Positions 8,771 through 17,689 of a DNA stretch of 64,000 bases are shown here, piece by piece. The notes beneath the pieces are model-generated. The model made no database searches, was not told where the DNA came from, and saw nothing but the letters and a program-made list of their open reading frames with translations. Made by a program: the position numbers and the translations under genes. Origin of the DNA: Paenibacillus kribbensis (lineage in GTDB: Bacteria > Bacillota > Bacilli > Paenibacillales > Paenibacillaceae); the NCBI RefSeq assembly GCF_002240415.1, contig NZ_CP020028.1:3559501-3623500 (forward strand). Direction: 5' to 3'. The first letter of the stretch is position 1; each line of letters opens with the position of its first letter.

Positions 8771-9796
8771 CTATCTGCTCTCTTCCACAGGATGAATATG
8801 ATCGGCCAGTCTGCTTAACCGCTCCAGCTGGTGACCATAGTCGTACATGGCCGCAGCCACAATGGAGAGACGCAGCATACCCTCCTGGCAATGGTCAAAA
8901 CGCGTAATCGCATGCTTCATAAATTCACTGTTCGCCTGCTGGAACATCTCACTCTCGTCCTCGTTCGGTTTGAGCTTGTTTTCAAATTTCAGCAGCGCAT
9001 GCTCATGAAACCGGATTAGCTGCTCCAGGTGACCATCAAAAAACGCATCCGTACCCTCTGGTCGTAAAGACTGAAAATAATGCCTTTCCACCGCATCCAG
9101 CACTTCGTACCCTTTGTGCAAGCTTTCGAGCATTTGCTTGTATACTACCATCTGTCTCGTCTGACTGAATCGGGAGCGTTTGAGCTTCTTCTGCTCTTCC
9201 TCGAACAAATGATATTTATCCGACAGCGATTTAATAGCCCCCTCCAGATTCCCTTTTTCCTCTCTAAAGACAGACTCTTTGATTTCATCGGAAATGGCAG
9301 TCCGCAGCAGCAAGGACATACTGTTAAATACACTTTGAATTTGATTGATAAACTGTCTTTTCGGTTTCGGTGGAAACACAGCAATATTAATGACAAATGC
9401 AGAAACAATCCCGATTAAAGTAAGCACAAAACGGGTTACAGCAAATTTCCAGTCGTCCGAAGCTTCCATGACCGAAACAACGGTAACCAGTGTGAGTCCT
9501 ACCGTATCCGCCATATTTAATTTTAGACATATCATAAGGACCAGCACGCATACCAACCCGACCGCAATCGGCTCATTCGAAAATACCATTCCGCCCAGCA
9601 GCGCCATAATTGCACCTAGTGTGCTTGTTTGGAGTTGATCCAGAAAATAACGCCACGACCTGTATATTGACGGCTGCATGGCAAAAATAGCGGCTATCGC
9701 TGCCCCCACAGGCGAATGGGTGTTCAAAAGCATGCTCAGAAAAAGGGCGAGCGTCACCGCGATTCCCGTTTTTAACACCCGTGCTCCAAAAGCCAA
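8771..9796 (-). CDS. Aromatic acid exporter family (FUSC-like) membrane protein
   Basis: About 340 residues with four to six hydrophobic segments in the first 150 residues (ALFLSMLLNT, AIAAIFAMQPSIYRSW, AIMALLGGMVF, VGLVCVLVLMICL, AFVINIAVFPPKPKR), then a long helical cytoplasmic tail from about residue 155 rich in E, K and L. The half-size FUSC/DUF939 arrangement and the QPSIYRSWRY motif fit the ArAE family, related to the E. coli aaeB and B. subtilis ygaE products. The substrate is unknown. AGGAGG lies 7 bases before a TTG codon (9796), which suits better than the ATG two codons upstream because that one overlaps the binding site. Confidence 0.75.
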   Translation of the reverse strand: MAFGARVLKTGIAVTLALFLSMLLNTHSPVGAAIAAIFAMQPSIYRSWRYFLDQLQTSTLGAIMALLGGMVFSNEPIAVGLVCVLVLMICLKLNMADTVGLTLVTVVSVMEASDDWKFAVTRFVLTLIGIVSAFVINIAVFPPKPKRQFINQIQSVFNSMSLLLRTAISDEIKESVFREEKGNLEGAIKSLSDKYHLFEEEQKKLKRSRFSQTRQMVVYKQMLESLHKGYEVLDAVERHYFQSLRPEGTDAFFDGHLEQLIRFHEHALLKFENKLKPNEDESEMFQQANSEFMKHAITRFDHCQEGMLRLSIVAAAMYDYGHQLERLSRLADHIHPVEESR

Positions 9797-10078
9797 AGCC
9801 ATCCCTCCTGCTTACCCTTCAAATTTATTCATACCGAATTACTATAATGAAATTTCAAAATAAAGTCTATGCCTTATTATTACCCAAAACAATCGACAAC
9901 AAGGAATATTTATGAAATGTATGGAATGTTCCGAGAAAAACGCCCGTCCGCAGGCCAGCTTTTACAAAACCCTGCAAGCCCGCAAACAAAATCATGACAT
10001 AATGAAAGCCGGAGCCTCCAAGCGGACTCCCCTGAAAAGTCATAGGATAAATGAGAATGGCGGAGGAGGAATCAAGGC

Positions 10079-11248
10079 ATGCTTCGAGTCGCATTATTTA
10101 CCGATACGTATGCGCCTGACGTCAATGGCGCTGCCCTGACACTGGAACGATGGATTGACTATCTGGAGACACATGGGGTATCTACACTCGTCTTCGCACC
10201 CGAGGCAGACAGCCATCTGCCCTCGGGGCCGGGCGTGGAGCGGCTACGGAGCATTCCCTTTTTGCTGTACCGGGAATGCAGACTTGCGATCCCCAACGCC
10301 AAGCAGATCAATGAGCGTTTGTCAGCCTTTTCACCACATCTGATTCATGTCGCTACTCCATTTAACCTTGGCCTTTACGGAACAAGCTACGCGGCCAAAC
10401 ATCATATTCCACTCGTTGCCTCATACCATACCCATTTTGATAAATACCTCGAATATTACAAGCTTCGCTGGCTTGAACCTGCCTTATGGAAATACATGCT
10501 TTGGTTTCACAGACATTGCGAAAGAGTGTATGTCCCTTCCCGGTCAACCATGGAATTGTTGCGTAATAAGGGAATGAGTCAACTCGAAATCTGGAGCAGA
10601 GGAATTGATACCGATCACTTCCAGCCAAAGGTGGATCGTCATGCAGTATGGGACAAATGGGGCGTTCGTGCAGATGCATTTGTTATTTTGTATGTCGGCA
10701 GGCTTGCACCGGAAAAGGGAATAGACACGCTGCTGGATACCTATCTCCAGTTGCCCGACGATGTCCGTGCAGACTCGGTGTTGGTCATTGCAGGAGATGG
10801 TCCATTACACAAGGCAAAGACGGCCGCAGATATGGGGCTGCCGGAGCATGCAGTCTACTGGCTGGGCTTTGTCAAAGGGCGAGAATTGGCTGAATTATAC
10901 GCCGCAGCCGATGTGTTTCTCTTCCCCTCCACCACTGAAACCTTTGGCAACGTCGTACTGGAGGCCATGGCAAGCGGTACTCCCGTGGTCGGTGCCGATG
11001 AAGGCGGAGTAAAAGATAATTTAATTCACGGAAAAACAGGTCTATTGTGTCCTCCCGGGGATGTGGCTGCTTTCGCTGAAGCTGTACATCTATTGTACGA
11101 GGATGTCCCGCTTCGCCGCTCTATGTCCATAGCAGGCAGAGCCTACAGCCTGGAGCAGACGTGGGACCGCATTTTTGAGCGGCTGCTGGACAGCTACATG
11201 GATGCAGCCACGCTTCATCTCAGCAGCCAGCCCATAACACGAATATAG
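10079..11248 (+). CDS. GT4 family glycosyltransferase
   Basis: GT-B fold retaining glycosyltransferase of 389 residues that should work at the inner face of the membrane with a nucleotide-sugar donor. The N-terminal domain starts LRVALFTDTYAPDVNGAA, the pattern of mannosyl- and glucosyl-transferases acting on lipids such as diacylglycerol or phosphatidylinositol. The donor domain carries ILYVGRLAPEKGIDTLL and the E-x7-E motif in TTETFGNVVLEAMASGTPVV. GGAGGAGG precedes the ATG by 9 bases. It stands alone: the 280 bases before it hold no gene, and the next gene is convergent. A glycolipid synthase role is likely but the acceptor cannot be read from the sequence. Confidence 0.8.
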   Translation: MLRVALFTDTYAPDVNGAALTLERWIDYLETHGVSTLVFAPEADSHLPSGPGVERLRSIPFLLYRECRLAIPNAKQINERLSAFSPHLIHVATPFNLGLYGTSYAAKHHIPLVASYHTHFDKYLEYYKLRWLEPALWKYMLWFHRHCERVYVPSRSTMELLRNKGMSQLEIWSRGIDTDHFQPKVDRHAVWDKWGVRADAFVILYVGRLAPEKGIDTLLDTYLQLPDDVRADSVLVIAGDGPLHKAKTAADMGLPEHAVYWLGFVKGRELAELYAAADVFLFPSTTETFGNVVLEAMASGTPVVGADEGGVKDNLIHGKTGLLCPPGDVAAFAEAVHLLYEDVPLRRSMSIAGRAYSLEQTWDRIFERLLDSYMDAATLHLSSQPITRI

Positions 11249-11260
11249 CCCAGAACGCTA

Positions 11261-11893
11261 CTAATGCTTGAGCTGTTTGAGATGCTTGTTATGTACCCCG
11301 CTTAACAAAATTACAGCTGTCAGGGCACCGATCAACGCGAACAGCATATCCCATTGGGTATCCCATACATCTCCCTGTGTCCCCAAAAAAGCTTCTGCTG
11401 CCGTTCCGGTTGCCTTGGCTACCACAAACTCGATCAGCTCGTACGCAGCACTGATCGCAAGACACACACTGACGATGAGGAAAGTGAGCCAGCCTCCGCT
11501 TCCCAAGGTCGTTTTACGCAGCAGCACTTCCCTTACAATGAGCGCAGGCACAAAGCCTTGCGCAAAATGCCCAAGCCGATCATAATAGTTGCGCTCCAGC
11601 CCAAATGTGTCCCGAATCCAGTTGAACAGCGGCATTTCAGCATAGGTATAATGTCCACCGACAATCAGGATCAGTGCATGCAGCCAGATCAGGGTGTACA
11701 CCAGGTTTGTAAACCGGAATTGGCGGTAAATAGCCATCAACAGCACAGCTCCTACACCTGCCGGGAGAACTTCCAGCAGCCATGTAAAATAATCTGCTGG
11801 ACGAATCAAGGACCACATGAGAGCAAGCCCCAGCAATACAAGCAAAATAAGCGGGTAACGGTCATTTTTATAGCTTACCGTTGTCTGATTTAT
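11261..11893 (-). CDS. DUF2238 (YjdF-like) membrane protein with possible ATA start
   Basis: Integral membrane protein with about six hydrophobic segments and the conserved DUF2238 blocks YYDRLGHFAQGFVPALIVRE and AAEAFLGTQGDVWDTQWDM. Its function is unknown. The family usually begins with a soluble stretch like KNDRYPLILLVLL, and this is encoded in frame upstream of the first standard start codon (TTG at 11845). No ATG, GTG or TTG exists between that TTG and an in-frame TGA. An ATA codon at 11893 lies exactly 8 bases after AAAGGAGG, so the gene probably starts there, or a former ATG has mutated. With the ATA start the protein has 210 residues; from the TTG it has 194. Confidence 0.75.
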   Translation of the reverse strand: MNQTTVSYKNDRYPLILLVLLGLALMWSLIRPADYFTWLLEVLPAGVGAVLLMAIYRQFRFTNLVYTLIWLHALILIVGGHYTYAEMPLFNWIRDTFGLERNYYDRLGHFAQGFVPALIVREVLLRKTTLGSGGWLTFLIVSVCLAISAAYELIEFVVAKATGTAAEAFLGTQGDVWDTQWDMLFALIGALTAVILLSGVHNKHLKQLKH

Positions 11894-11919
11894 ACGTCAT
11901 CCCTCCTTTGCCTGTAGCT

Positions 11920-12123
11920 CTAGCCATCATTCGTTACAATATGTTTGACCCGCCCAACCTGCCCATCTGTCAAACGCACTTTGATTCCATGCGGATGACG
12001 CGGGGAATTGGTCAGGATATCCTTCACCGTTCCTCGCGTCAGCTTCCCGGTGGGCTGATCTTTTTTAAGCACAATATCCACTTCAAGACCAGTACGGATA
12101 TCGGATCGGTTTTGTCCGTTCAT
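11920..12123 (-). CDS. ywbE: YwbE family small protein
   Basis: A 67-residue basic protein matching the YwbE/DUF2196 family along its whole length: RTGLEVDIVLKKDQPTGKLT, then GTVKDILTNSPRHPHGIKVR and a C-terminal LTDGQVGRVKHI. The family is widespread in bacteria and has a small beta-barrel look suggestive of nucleic-acid binding; the function is not established. AGGAGG lies 10 bases before the ATG. It sits between two membrane-protein genes on the same strand, 26 bases upstream of the probable DUF2238 start, so co-transcription is likely. Confidence 0.9.
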   Translation of the reverse strand: MNGQNRSDIRTGLEVDIVLKKDQPTGKLTRGTVKDILTNSPRHPHGIKVRLTDGQVGRVKHIVTNDG

Positions 12124-12186
12124 CGAAGCAACTCCTCCTTTGCTTTACATTTTAAGACGTCTATACAACATGCAGGTGCATCCAAA

Positions 12187-12927
12187 TTACCAGCTGCGCC
12201 ATTCGTCCCGGCGGCTGTTACCCATCCAGATGATACACATCGTGGACATATGGCTGACCAGCAAAATAACGAATACCAGCCCACTAAACTCTATAAAGTG
12301 AGTACGTTGCAGGGAGTCCGCCCATATAGAAGACACCTGTTCATACAGTTGGGAAGGTGCAGAAACAATATCCCACGTATTTCCGCGAAAGAAACGGCCG
12401 ATGTATATACCCAGGCTGCTCAACAACAGGACTACCACTACAAACAGCCAGCTTACAAGCCTGCCACGTGCACGTTGTACCAGCTGTCGTATCGATTCGA
12501 GCGATACAAAACCCATCGTCAGGCCAAGGACAGCTACCAGCAGCATCCCCAGTACATGATTCCAGAAATACGGATTTCCCCAGAAGCGTTGCTCCTCAAG
12601 AAATGGATATTTGGCGAATACATGCAACAAATCTGTAATTAAATAGGGCGTATTGGGATAAAACACGAGCCAGCCCACCCCTGTCACCCACAGTAAAAAC
12701 GTCCTCATCCCCCTTCTCCAGGAACAATAAATGACATCCAGCAGCAATGTCAGAGCCATGGGAATCCAGGCCAGCATCATATTCCACCATATAAAAAAAT
12801 AAGGGCGTCCCCCTGAGGGCAACTGCACATTAATGATCCATAAAGTGCTGATCACTGAGCATACGGCCAATACCATAAAAACATACCCTTTTACAGGATA
12901 ATTTAACGATCTTAAACGGGCATACAT
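12187..12927 (-). CDS. DUF1361 membrane protein, copy 1
   Basis: Polytopic membrane protein of about 246 residues with six or seven hydrophobic helices and the DUF1361 signatures WVTGVGWLVFYPNTPYLITD and GIYIGRFFRGNTWD. The function is unknown. The frame extends eight codons upstream, but GGAGGG stands 11 bases before the ATG at 12927, which is chosen. A second member lies at 49841-50548 and shares the FxPNxxYLxT and YIGRFxRxNxWD blocks. It is the upstream member of a minus-strand run with ywbE and the DUF2238 gene. Confidence 0.85.
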   Translation of the reverse strand: MYARLRSLNYPVKGYVFMVLAVCSVISTLWIINVQLPSGGRPYFFIWWNMMLAWIPMALTLLLDVIYCSWRRGMRTFLLWVTGVGWLVFYPNTPYLITDLLHVFAKYPFLEEQRFWGNPYFWNHVLGMLLVAVLGLTMGFVSLESIRQLVQRARGRLVSWLFVVVVLLLSSLGIYIGRFFRGNTWDIVSAPSQLYEQVSSIWADSLQRTHFIEFSGLVFVILLVSHMSTMCIIWMGNSRRDEWRSW

Positions 12928-13056
12928 GTACGTCTTTTCCCTCCTTTGCAACCGTCCAGCCTTCCTGACGTTCCAATTTACACCTGTTCTGGACAGTGTA
13001 CACTACAATGGCTTCAAGCTCAATGGAAGCGCTCCTCTCTATGTTTAATGAAGATA

Positions 13057-13110
13057 CAAAAAAAGCATCTATTTTCCGGGAATTGGCCATATCCCCGGAA
13101 AATAGATGCT
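13057..13110 (-). terminator. Strong terminator of the 13121-19297 operon
   Basis: Seventeen-base perfect arms AGCATCTATTTTCCGGG and CCCGGAAAATAGATGCT with a 13-base loop, followed on the minus strand by seven T residues. It lies 11 bases past the last gene of the glycan operon. Confidence 0.92.
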
Positions 13111-13120
13111 CAACTGTACT

Positions 13121-14872
13121 TCAGGCTTCACTCACAGGCAAAGGCGACATGCGAATGCTGATCGTCTTATCAAACGGCGCCATCCAGTTGACCAACAACG
13201 TATAGGCATCCATAGGATGAGCAGCTCCCCGAACCGAAGTTGCCATATGGTCCATGGCTGTTCCCGTCAGTTCAAACCATGCAATCCCCGATTCATAGCG
13301 TGCTATGCCGCCAGTCCAGCATTGTACCCTTTCATTCACCTGCCTGTACTCTCCGCAAGTAAATCTTCCTTCACGTCCAAAAACAAAACTGATCTGGGTC
13401 ATGCAGTCCACCGGACCCTCTGAGCGAAAACGCAACCTCCATACATCCTCCTGACGATCCACATCAACCCGTATTTCATGCCGCTGTTCATGGGTTAGCG
13501 GACGTTTGTGATGCGGGAGCAAATACCATGGGCTGACTTCCTCATGCGAAGTTGACGGCAGATCTGCAGCAGCTACAGGACCATAGTAGCCTTTGGTCTG
13601 CTGACCTGACAGCGTCCAGCCTGTTTCGTAAGCTGTCAGCTCCTGCATCGGTACAAAACCGGGCGAGAAATAGGAGGCAGCCTGTACTGCCAGCAGCCGT
13701 GCATCTCCATGCCGCAGTGACAGGAACGATGAACCCTCGCTCATAAGCGTGGCACTGGTGTCCTCCTGTCGATAGCGAACGACTGGAGCACCAAAGTCTG
13801 TATGCAGACGGCTATGATAGATTTGCCGGTGATGCCCTGCCTTATCCATCCGGCTCAGATAGTCAGCCCTTGGAAAGTCTCCGTTCAGCAGCTTGTTATA
13901 GCTGACTGGTAATGAGGCTGGCGATACCTCGCGAGCTTGCAAACGCGGATCAAGCAAAAAGCGTACAGCCGCATTGATTGGAGCGCCGCCCGGATGATCC
14001 ATGACTTGAATAGCAGCGACAGCCATCGCTTCGAATATGGCATCTTCATCCTCGGTAGCCAGCATGGCATACGGGAGAAGATAAGAGGATAGATTCAACT
14101 TCACACCAAAATCCTGTCTTCCTGAATACTCCGTGACCACTTCGCCATCGGGATGGACAAGATATACCATCATGTGCAAATTGCGGCGCACTGGCTCAAG
14201 CAGCTCCGGATGCTTCAATAAACGGGCAGCATGAATCAGCATAATATCGCTGACGGCATTGTAAATCCCGTTGCTGCGCTCCGTCCATTCGCCATCCGGC
14301 GTCCCGTCCAGCCCTTCAGCCAGCCATGCTTCGGCCCGCACAAGCACCTCAGGCAGATCAAACAGCTCGTGCAGAAATCCCAAGGCAGCACACAGTACCC
14401 AACGGTGGTTTGGCGTGTGGCAGCCTCCAGTCAGCATGACCGGGATCGTCCGCTCCAGAAACAAGCGCATCGCATCAGTCACCCCGCGCTGCTTCAGCCA
14501 GTCGTCCCCAACCAGCAGCTGATAAACCTGAGCGTAGCCCACGACCACGAACGCTGTATCCGGCGGCGAGTGAAAATTGGTCCAGCCTGGCGAAATAGAG
14601 CCGTCCTCATGCTGTACACGCAGCATGTACTGCGCTGCCAGCTCCAGCCGGACAAGCACATCCTCATTCCGGTAGTAGACCGAATCCGGATTGACGAGCG
14701 CGGCCGCCCAGATCGCCATCGTGGCAGGGGTACCGACCGAATGATTAGGCCAGGCGATCCCGTTCTCATCATCGGTCACCCCGCCGTAATAACGGCTGTC
14801 GGCATCCAGCACCTGACGGTCCATACCTGATTGCACCCAGGTATCGTTGATCGCTACAATTTTACTGTACAT
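13121..14872 (-). CDS. Uncharacterised glycan-locus protein, probable alpha/alpha-toroid enzyme
   Basis: I do not recognise a named family. Of about 583 residues, the first 330 look like an (alpha/alpha) toroid: repeated helical blocks such as LVRLELAAQYMLRVQHEDGS, TPNHRWVLCAALGFLHELF and SDIMLIHAARLLKHPELLEP. The last 230 residues look like a beta-sandwich (many short strands, aromatic and G-rich). This two-part architecture is shared by heparinase-II/III-like lyases and some glycoside hydrolases, and the NHRW and YSGRQDFG stretches are candidate active-site segments. It lacks a signal peptide, so it would act on imported oligosaccharides. AGGGG lies 9 bases before the ATG at 14872. It is the last gene of the transport operon and should degrade what the ABC system imports. 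A lyase or hydrolase role is inference only. Confidence 0.6.
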   Translation of the reverse strand: MYSKIVAINDTWVQSGMDRQVLDADSRYYGGVTDDENGIAWPNHSVGTPATMAIWAAALVNPDSVYYRNEDVLVRLELAAQYMLRVQHEDGSISPGWTNFHSPPDTAFVVVGYAQVYQLLVGDDWLKQRGVTDAMRLFLERTIPVMLTGGCHTPNHRWVLCAALGFLHELFDLPEVLVRAEAWLAEGLDGTPDGEWTERSNGIYNAVSDIMLIHAARLLKHPELLEPVRRNLHMMVYLVHPDGEVVTEYSGRQDFGVKLNLSSYLLPYAMLATEDEDAIFEAMAVAAIQVMDHPGGAPINAAVRFLLDPRLQAREVSPASLPVSYNKLLNGDFPRADYLSRMDKAGHHRQIYHSRLHTDFGAPVVRYRQEDTSATLMSEGSSFLSLRHGDARLLAVQAASYFSPGFVPMQELTAYETGWTLSGQQTKGYYGPVAAADLPSTSHEEVSPWYLLPHHKRPLTHEQRHEIRVDVDRQEDVWRLRFRSEGPVDCMTQISFVFGREGRFTCGEYRQVNERVQCWTGGIARYESGIAWFELTGTAMDHMATSVRGAAHPMDAYTLLVNWMAPFDKTISIRMSPLPVSEA

Positions 14873-14906
14873 TCCTCTCAACCCCTGTAATATGCATAAT
14901 CATTCA

Positions 14907-15860
14907 TTAGCCTTGCGTCTCAAGCCTCGCTATCTTGCCTGTCAGCAGCTCATGACTGCGTTCAATATCTTCCGGCTGACAAGCTGCTTTCAGCTCATAG
15001 ACCTTAATCGGGGCCTGCCGGATGATATTCACGAAACGATCAAAAAATTCCAGATCACCGCTATGAATATAAGGGCACCAGTGATCAGATAATCCTATGG
15101 TTTCATGAATGTGGACACCCAGGATATAATCGATCATTTCATTGGCTTCCTTGGCGTTATCGTACAATCCCATACGGTCCATGATCATACCATGTCCAAT
15201 GTCATACCACAGGTTGACAGGTGCCCCCTTCAAACCATCTATAATCGTCTTTGCCTCCTGTAGGGTGGGCATCTGATAGCAGCGTGAACGCGTTTCAATG
15301 CCGATGGCTACATCATACCCCTTGGAAGTAATGCGGTCGCACACCTCCTCCAAACTGTCGCGAATACGCTTCGCATAATGTCCGCTCAGTGAATTTCGTC
15401 GCTCCAGCATTTGTGTCCACAGCGTTTGATAAGCAGCCGAATCCCTGCCCTGCTCACGGTAAATACCAGCCAGTTCCTCACTGATATCATATGGAAATGG
15501 AACCTCACCAGGGTGCACAACCACGGCCTTCGCCCCGTAGCGATGCGCATATTCCGCAGATTGCACCAAGAGCTCTATCGCGCGTTTTCGCTTCGCCTCA
15601 TCATCAAACCCGAGCAGCACGGAATCCGTGCCGTAATCCGGGTCTGGTGTATGAGGAAACGTATTATGCACACTCGATATGCCGATTTCTCCCCGTTCAA
15701 TCATAGGCTCAATCGTCGTCAGCATTTCCCGGGTAATGTTATAATTCAGCTCCACCCGGCTAAAGCCCAGCTCGCGTATTTCCTCAATAAGCTCTCGGCC
15801 AACTGTATGCTTTTTAATATTCCAACAGGTGGAAAAGGAGTATTCCCCCTTCGCCTTCAT
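14907..15860 (-). CDS. Sugar phosphate isomerase/epimerase (xylose-isomerase-like TIM barrel)
   Basis: About 318 residues with the AP-endonuclease-2-type TIM barrel. Metal-ligand candidates sit at strand ends: VELNYN near the start, AVVVHPGEVP, AIGIETRSR, NLWYDIGHG and GVHIHETIG. It probably interconverts or epimerises a sugar or sugar phosphate in the cytoplasm; the substrate is unknown. AAAGGA stands 8 bases before the ATG at 15860; an earlier ATG at 15869 would overlap the upstream permease stop by 4 bases. The order permease, isomerase, toroid enzyme in one operon suggests a catabolic step after import. Confidence 0.75.
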   Translation of the reverse strand: MKAKGEYSFSTCWNIKKHTVGRELIEEIRELGFSRVELNYNITREMLTTIEPMIERGEIGISSVHNTFPHTPDPDYGTDSVLLGFDDEAKRKRAIELLVQSAEYAHRYGAKAVVVHPGEVPFPYDISEELAGIYREQGRDSAAYQTLWTQMLERRNSLSGHYAKRIRDSLEEVCDRITSKGYDVAIGIETRSRCYQMPTLQEAKTIIDGLKGAPVNLWYDIGHGMIMDRMGLYDNAKEANEMIDYILGVHIHETIGLSDHWCPYIHSGDLEFFDRFVNIIRQAPIKVYELKAACQPEDIERSHELLTGKIARLETQG

Positions 15861-15865
15861 TATCA

Positions 15866-16738
15866 TCATCCTTTCACCGCTCCGACCATCACTCCACTAA
15901 CAAAATACCTTTGCAGCCACGGATAAACGAGCAGAATCGGAACCGTAGCAAAAATGACGCTCGCCGCCTTCAACCCTTCAGGCGTAATTCTCGCGCCACT
16001 GGCTCCTTCCAGCCTGGTCAGCTCGGATACCATGTTATTTTGAATCATTTGATACAGCTTGAGCTGTAACGGAAATAAATCGGGGTTTTGAATATACATC
16101 AGCGTATCCTGAAATCCATTCCAGCGTCCCACACCGTAAAACAGACTTAACGTCGCCAATACAGGCAGGGACAGCGGCAGTACAATCCGAATCAGGGTGC
16201 CGAATTGACTGGTGCCATCAATCTCCGCCGCTTCTCCCAAGCTTTCCGGAATCCCATTAAAGAATGAAATGAGAATAATCAGATAAAACGGGCTGATCAG
16301 ACCTGGTAAAATAAGAGACCACATGTTATTCAACAAATGCAGATCACGCACCAAAATGTATTCGGGAATGATGCCACCGCTGAAAAACATCGTCACCACA
16401 ATGATAAACATCATGGTTTTACGGCCCTTCAGGTTTTTCTTCGTTAACGGATATGCCGCTATGATCGTCATCAGCATACTCAGCACTGTCGTAATCACCG
16501 TCAGCAGAACTGTAAACCCGAGCGAACGGATCATGCTCATATCGGCAAAGACCTTTCCATATGCCTGCAAATTGAACTCAACCGGAAACAGAGTCACCTC
16601 CCCGGACGTAATCGCCCGGTTGGAGCTGAAGGAAATGGACAAAATGTGAATAAACGGGGCCAGACACAGCAGTACAGCCACAGCCACCAGCACAGTCGTG
16701 ACGATATCAAAGGTGCGATTTGCAGTACGTTCACTCAT
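15866..16738 (-). CDS. Carbohydrate ABC transporter permease (LplC/YtcP type)
   Basis: Inner-membrane permease of 290 residues with six hydrophobic helices and the binding-protein-dependent transport loop SLGEAAEIDGTSQFGTLIRIVLPLSLP. N-terminal TIVTTVLVAVAVLLCLAPF and the late YPWLQRYFVSGVMVGAVKG end are typical of the CUT1 LplC branch, which imports complex oligosaccharides. It should pair with the LplB-type permease encoded 18 bases upstream. No ATPase gene is in the window; such systems usually share a distant MsmX-type ATPase. Confidence 0.9.
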   Translation of the reverse strand: MSERTANRTFDIVTTVLVAVAVLLCLAPFIHILSISFSSNRAITSGEVTLFPVEFNLQAYGKVFADMSMIRSLGFTVLLTVITTVLSMLMTIIAAYPLTKKNLKGRKTMMFIIVVTMFFSGGIIPEYILVRDLHLLNNMWSLILPGLISPFYLIILISFFNGIPESLGEAAEIDGTSQFGTLIRIVLPLSLPVLATLSLFYGVGRWNGFQDTLMYIQNPDLFPLQLKLYQMIQNNMVSELTRLEGASGARITPEGLKAASVIFATVPILLVYPWLQRYFVSGVMVGAVKG

Positions 16739-16756
16739 CAGATGTCAGCAGCTCCT

Positions 16757-17659
16757 TTACATAATACTTTCATCCGTCAGCTTCTTGGATGCATAGTTAG
16801 CGCCTAGCACAAAGATCAGACCAACCACGGCCTGAAACAGGCCAACCACCGTTGCCAGCGTATATTGCCCGGACTCCATCCCGATGCGATACACAAATGT
16901 GCTGAGCACATCGGAGTAATCCCGAACGGCCACATTGCCGATGACATAAGGACGATCAAAGCCAATCGTGATCATATTCCCCAGATTGATGATAAGCAGC
17001 GTAGCAATGGTCGTTTTCATACCTGGAATCGTAATGTACCAAATTCTCTTCAAGCGTCCTGCTCCATCTACCTCGGCAGCTTCAAACAATTCCCGGTTAA
17101 TGCCGGTCAAAGCAGCTAGATACAAAATCGTTCCCCAGCCTGCGCTTTGCCACACACCCGTGAGCAGATAGGTCAGCACCCAGTCATTTTTATCTGTCAA
17201 AAATGGAATCGCTTGAAAGCCGAGCGTGGTAAGTACATTGTTAATCATGCCGGACTGCGTACCAAACACCTGATACACAATCCCGCCGATAATGACCCAC
17301 GAAATAAAATGGGGGATATACAATATCGTTTGCGACAGTTTTTTAAACCAGACCACTTTCATTTCATAGAGTAAAATCGCCAGGATTAAAGGTGCCGGAA
17401 ACGAAACCAGCAGATCAAGCAGATTTAATACAATGGTATTACGCAGCGTTCTATAAAAATCGTCCATGCGGAATACTTCCCGAAATGCATCAAACCCGAT
17501 CCACTCGCTTCCCGTAATCCCTTGAAAAAAGTTAAAATCCTTAAAAGCGATCTGTACGCCCCACATCGGACCATATTTGAAAACAATAAAGTAGGCCAGG
17601 GGCAGCACAAGCAACGCGTATAATTGCCAATATCTGCGGAAGTAAACGTTCCCTTTCAT
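16757..17659 (-). CDS. ABC transporter permease (LplB/YteP type)
   Basis: Membrane permease of 300 residues. It starts with RYWQLYALLVLPLAYFIVFKYGPMWG in the pattern characteristic of LplB/YteP proteins, has six hydrophobic segments, and carries the EAA loop LFEAAEVDGAGRLKRIWYI. AGGAGG lies 9 bases before the ATG. It forms the heterodimeric channel with the LplC-type protein and takes substrate from the lipoprotein encoded just upstream (30-base gap). Confidence 0.92.
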   Translation of the reverse strand: MKGNVYFRRYWQLYALLVLPLAYFIVFKYGPMWGVQIAFKDFNFFQGITGSEWIGFDAFREVFRMDDFYRTLRNTIVLNLLDLLVSFPAPLILAILLYEMKVVWFKKLSQTILYIPHFISWVIIGGIVYQVFGTQSGMINNVLTTLGFQAIPFLTDKNDWVLTYLLTGVWQSAGWGTILYLAALTGINRELFEAAEVDGAGRLKRIWYITIPGMKTTIATLLIINLGNMITIGFDRPYVIGNVAVRDYSDVLSTFVYRIGMESGQYTLATVVGLFQAVVGLIFVLGANYASKKLTDESIM

Positions 17660-17689
17660 GCGCTGTCTCCTCCTTTACTTTCCGCCTTC

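Noticed and set aside
9867..10139. Two short overlapping frames on opposite strands before the glycosyltransferase gene
   Set aside because: Neither has a convincing binding site or protein-like composition; the plus frame runs into the glycosyltransferase start region in another frame.
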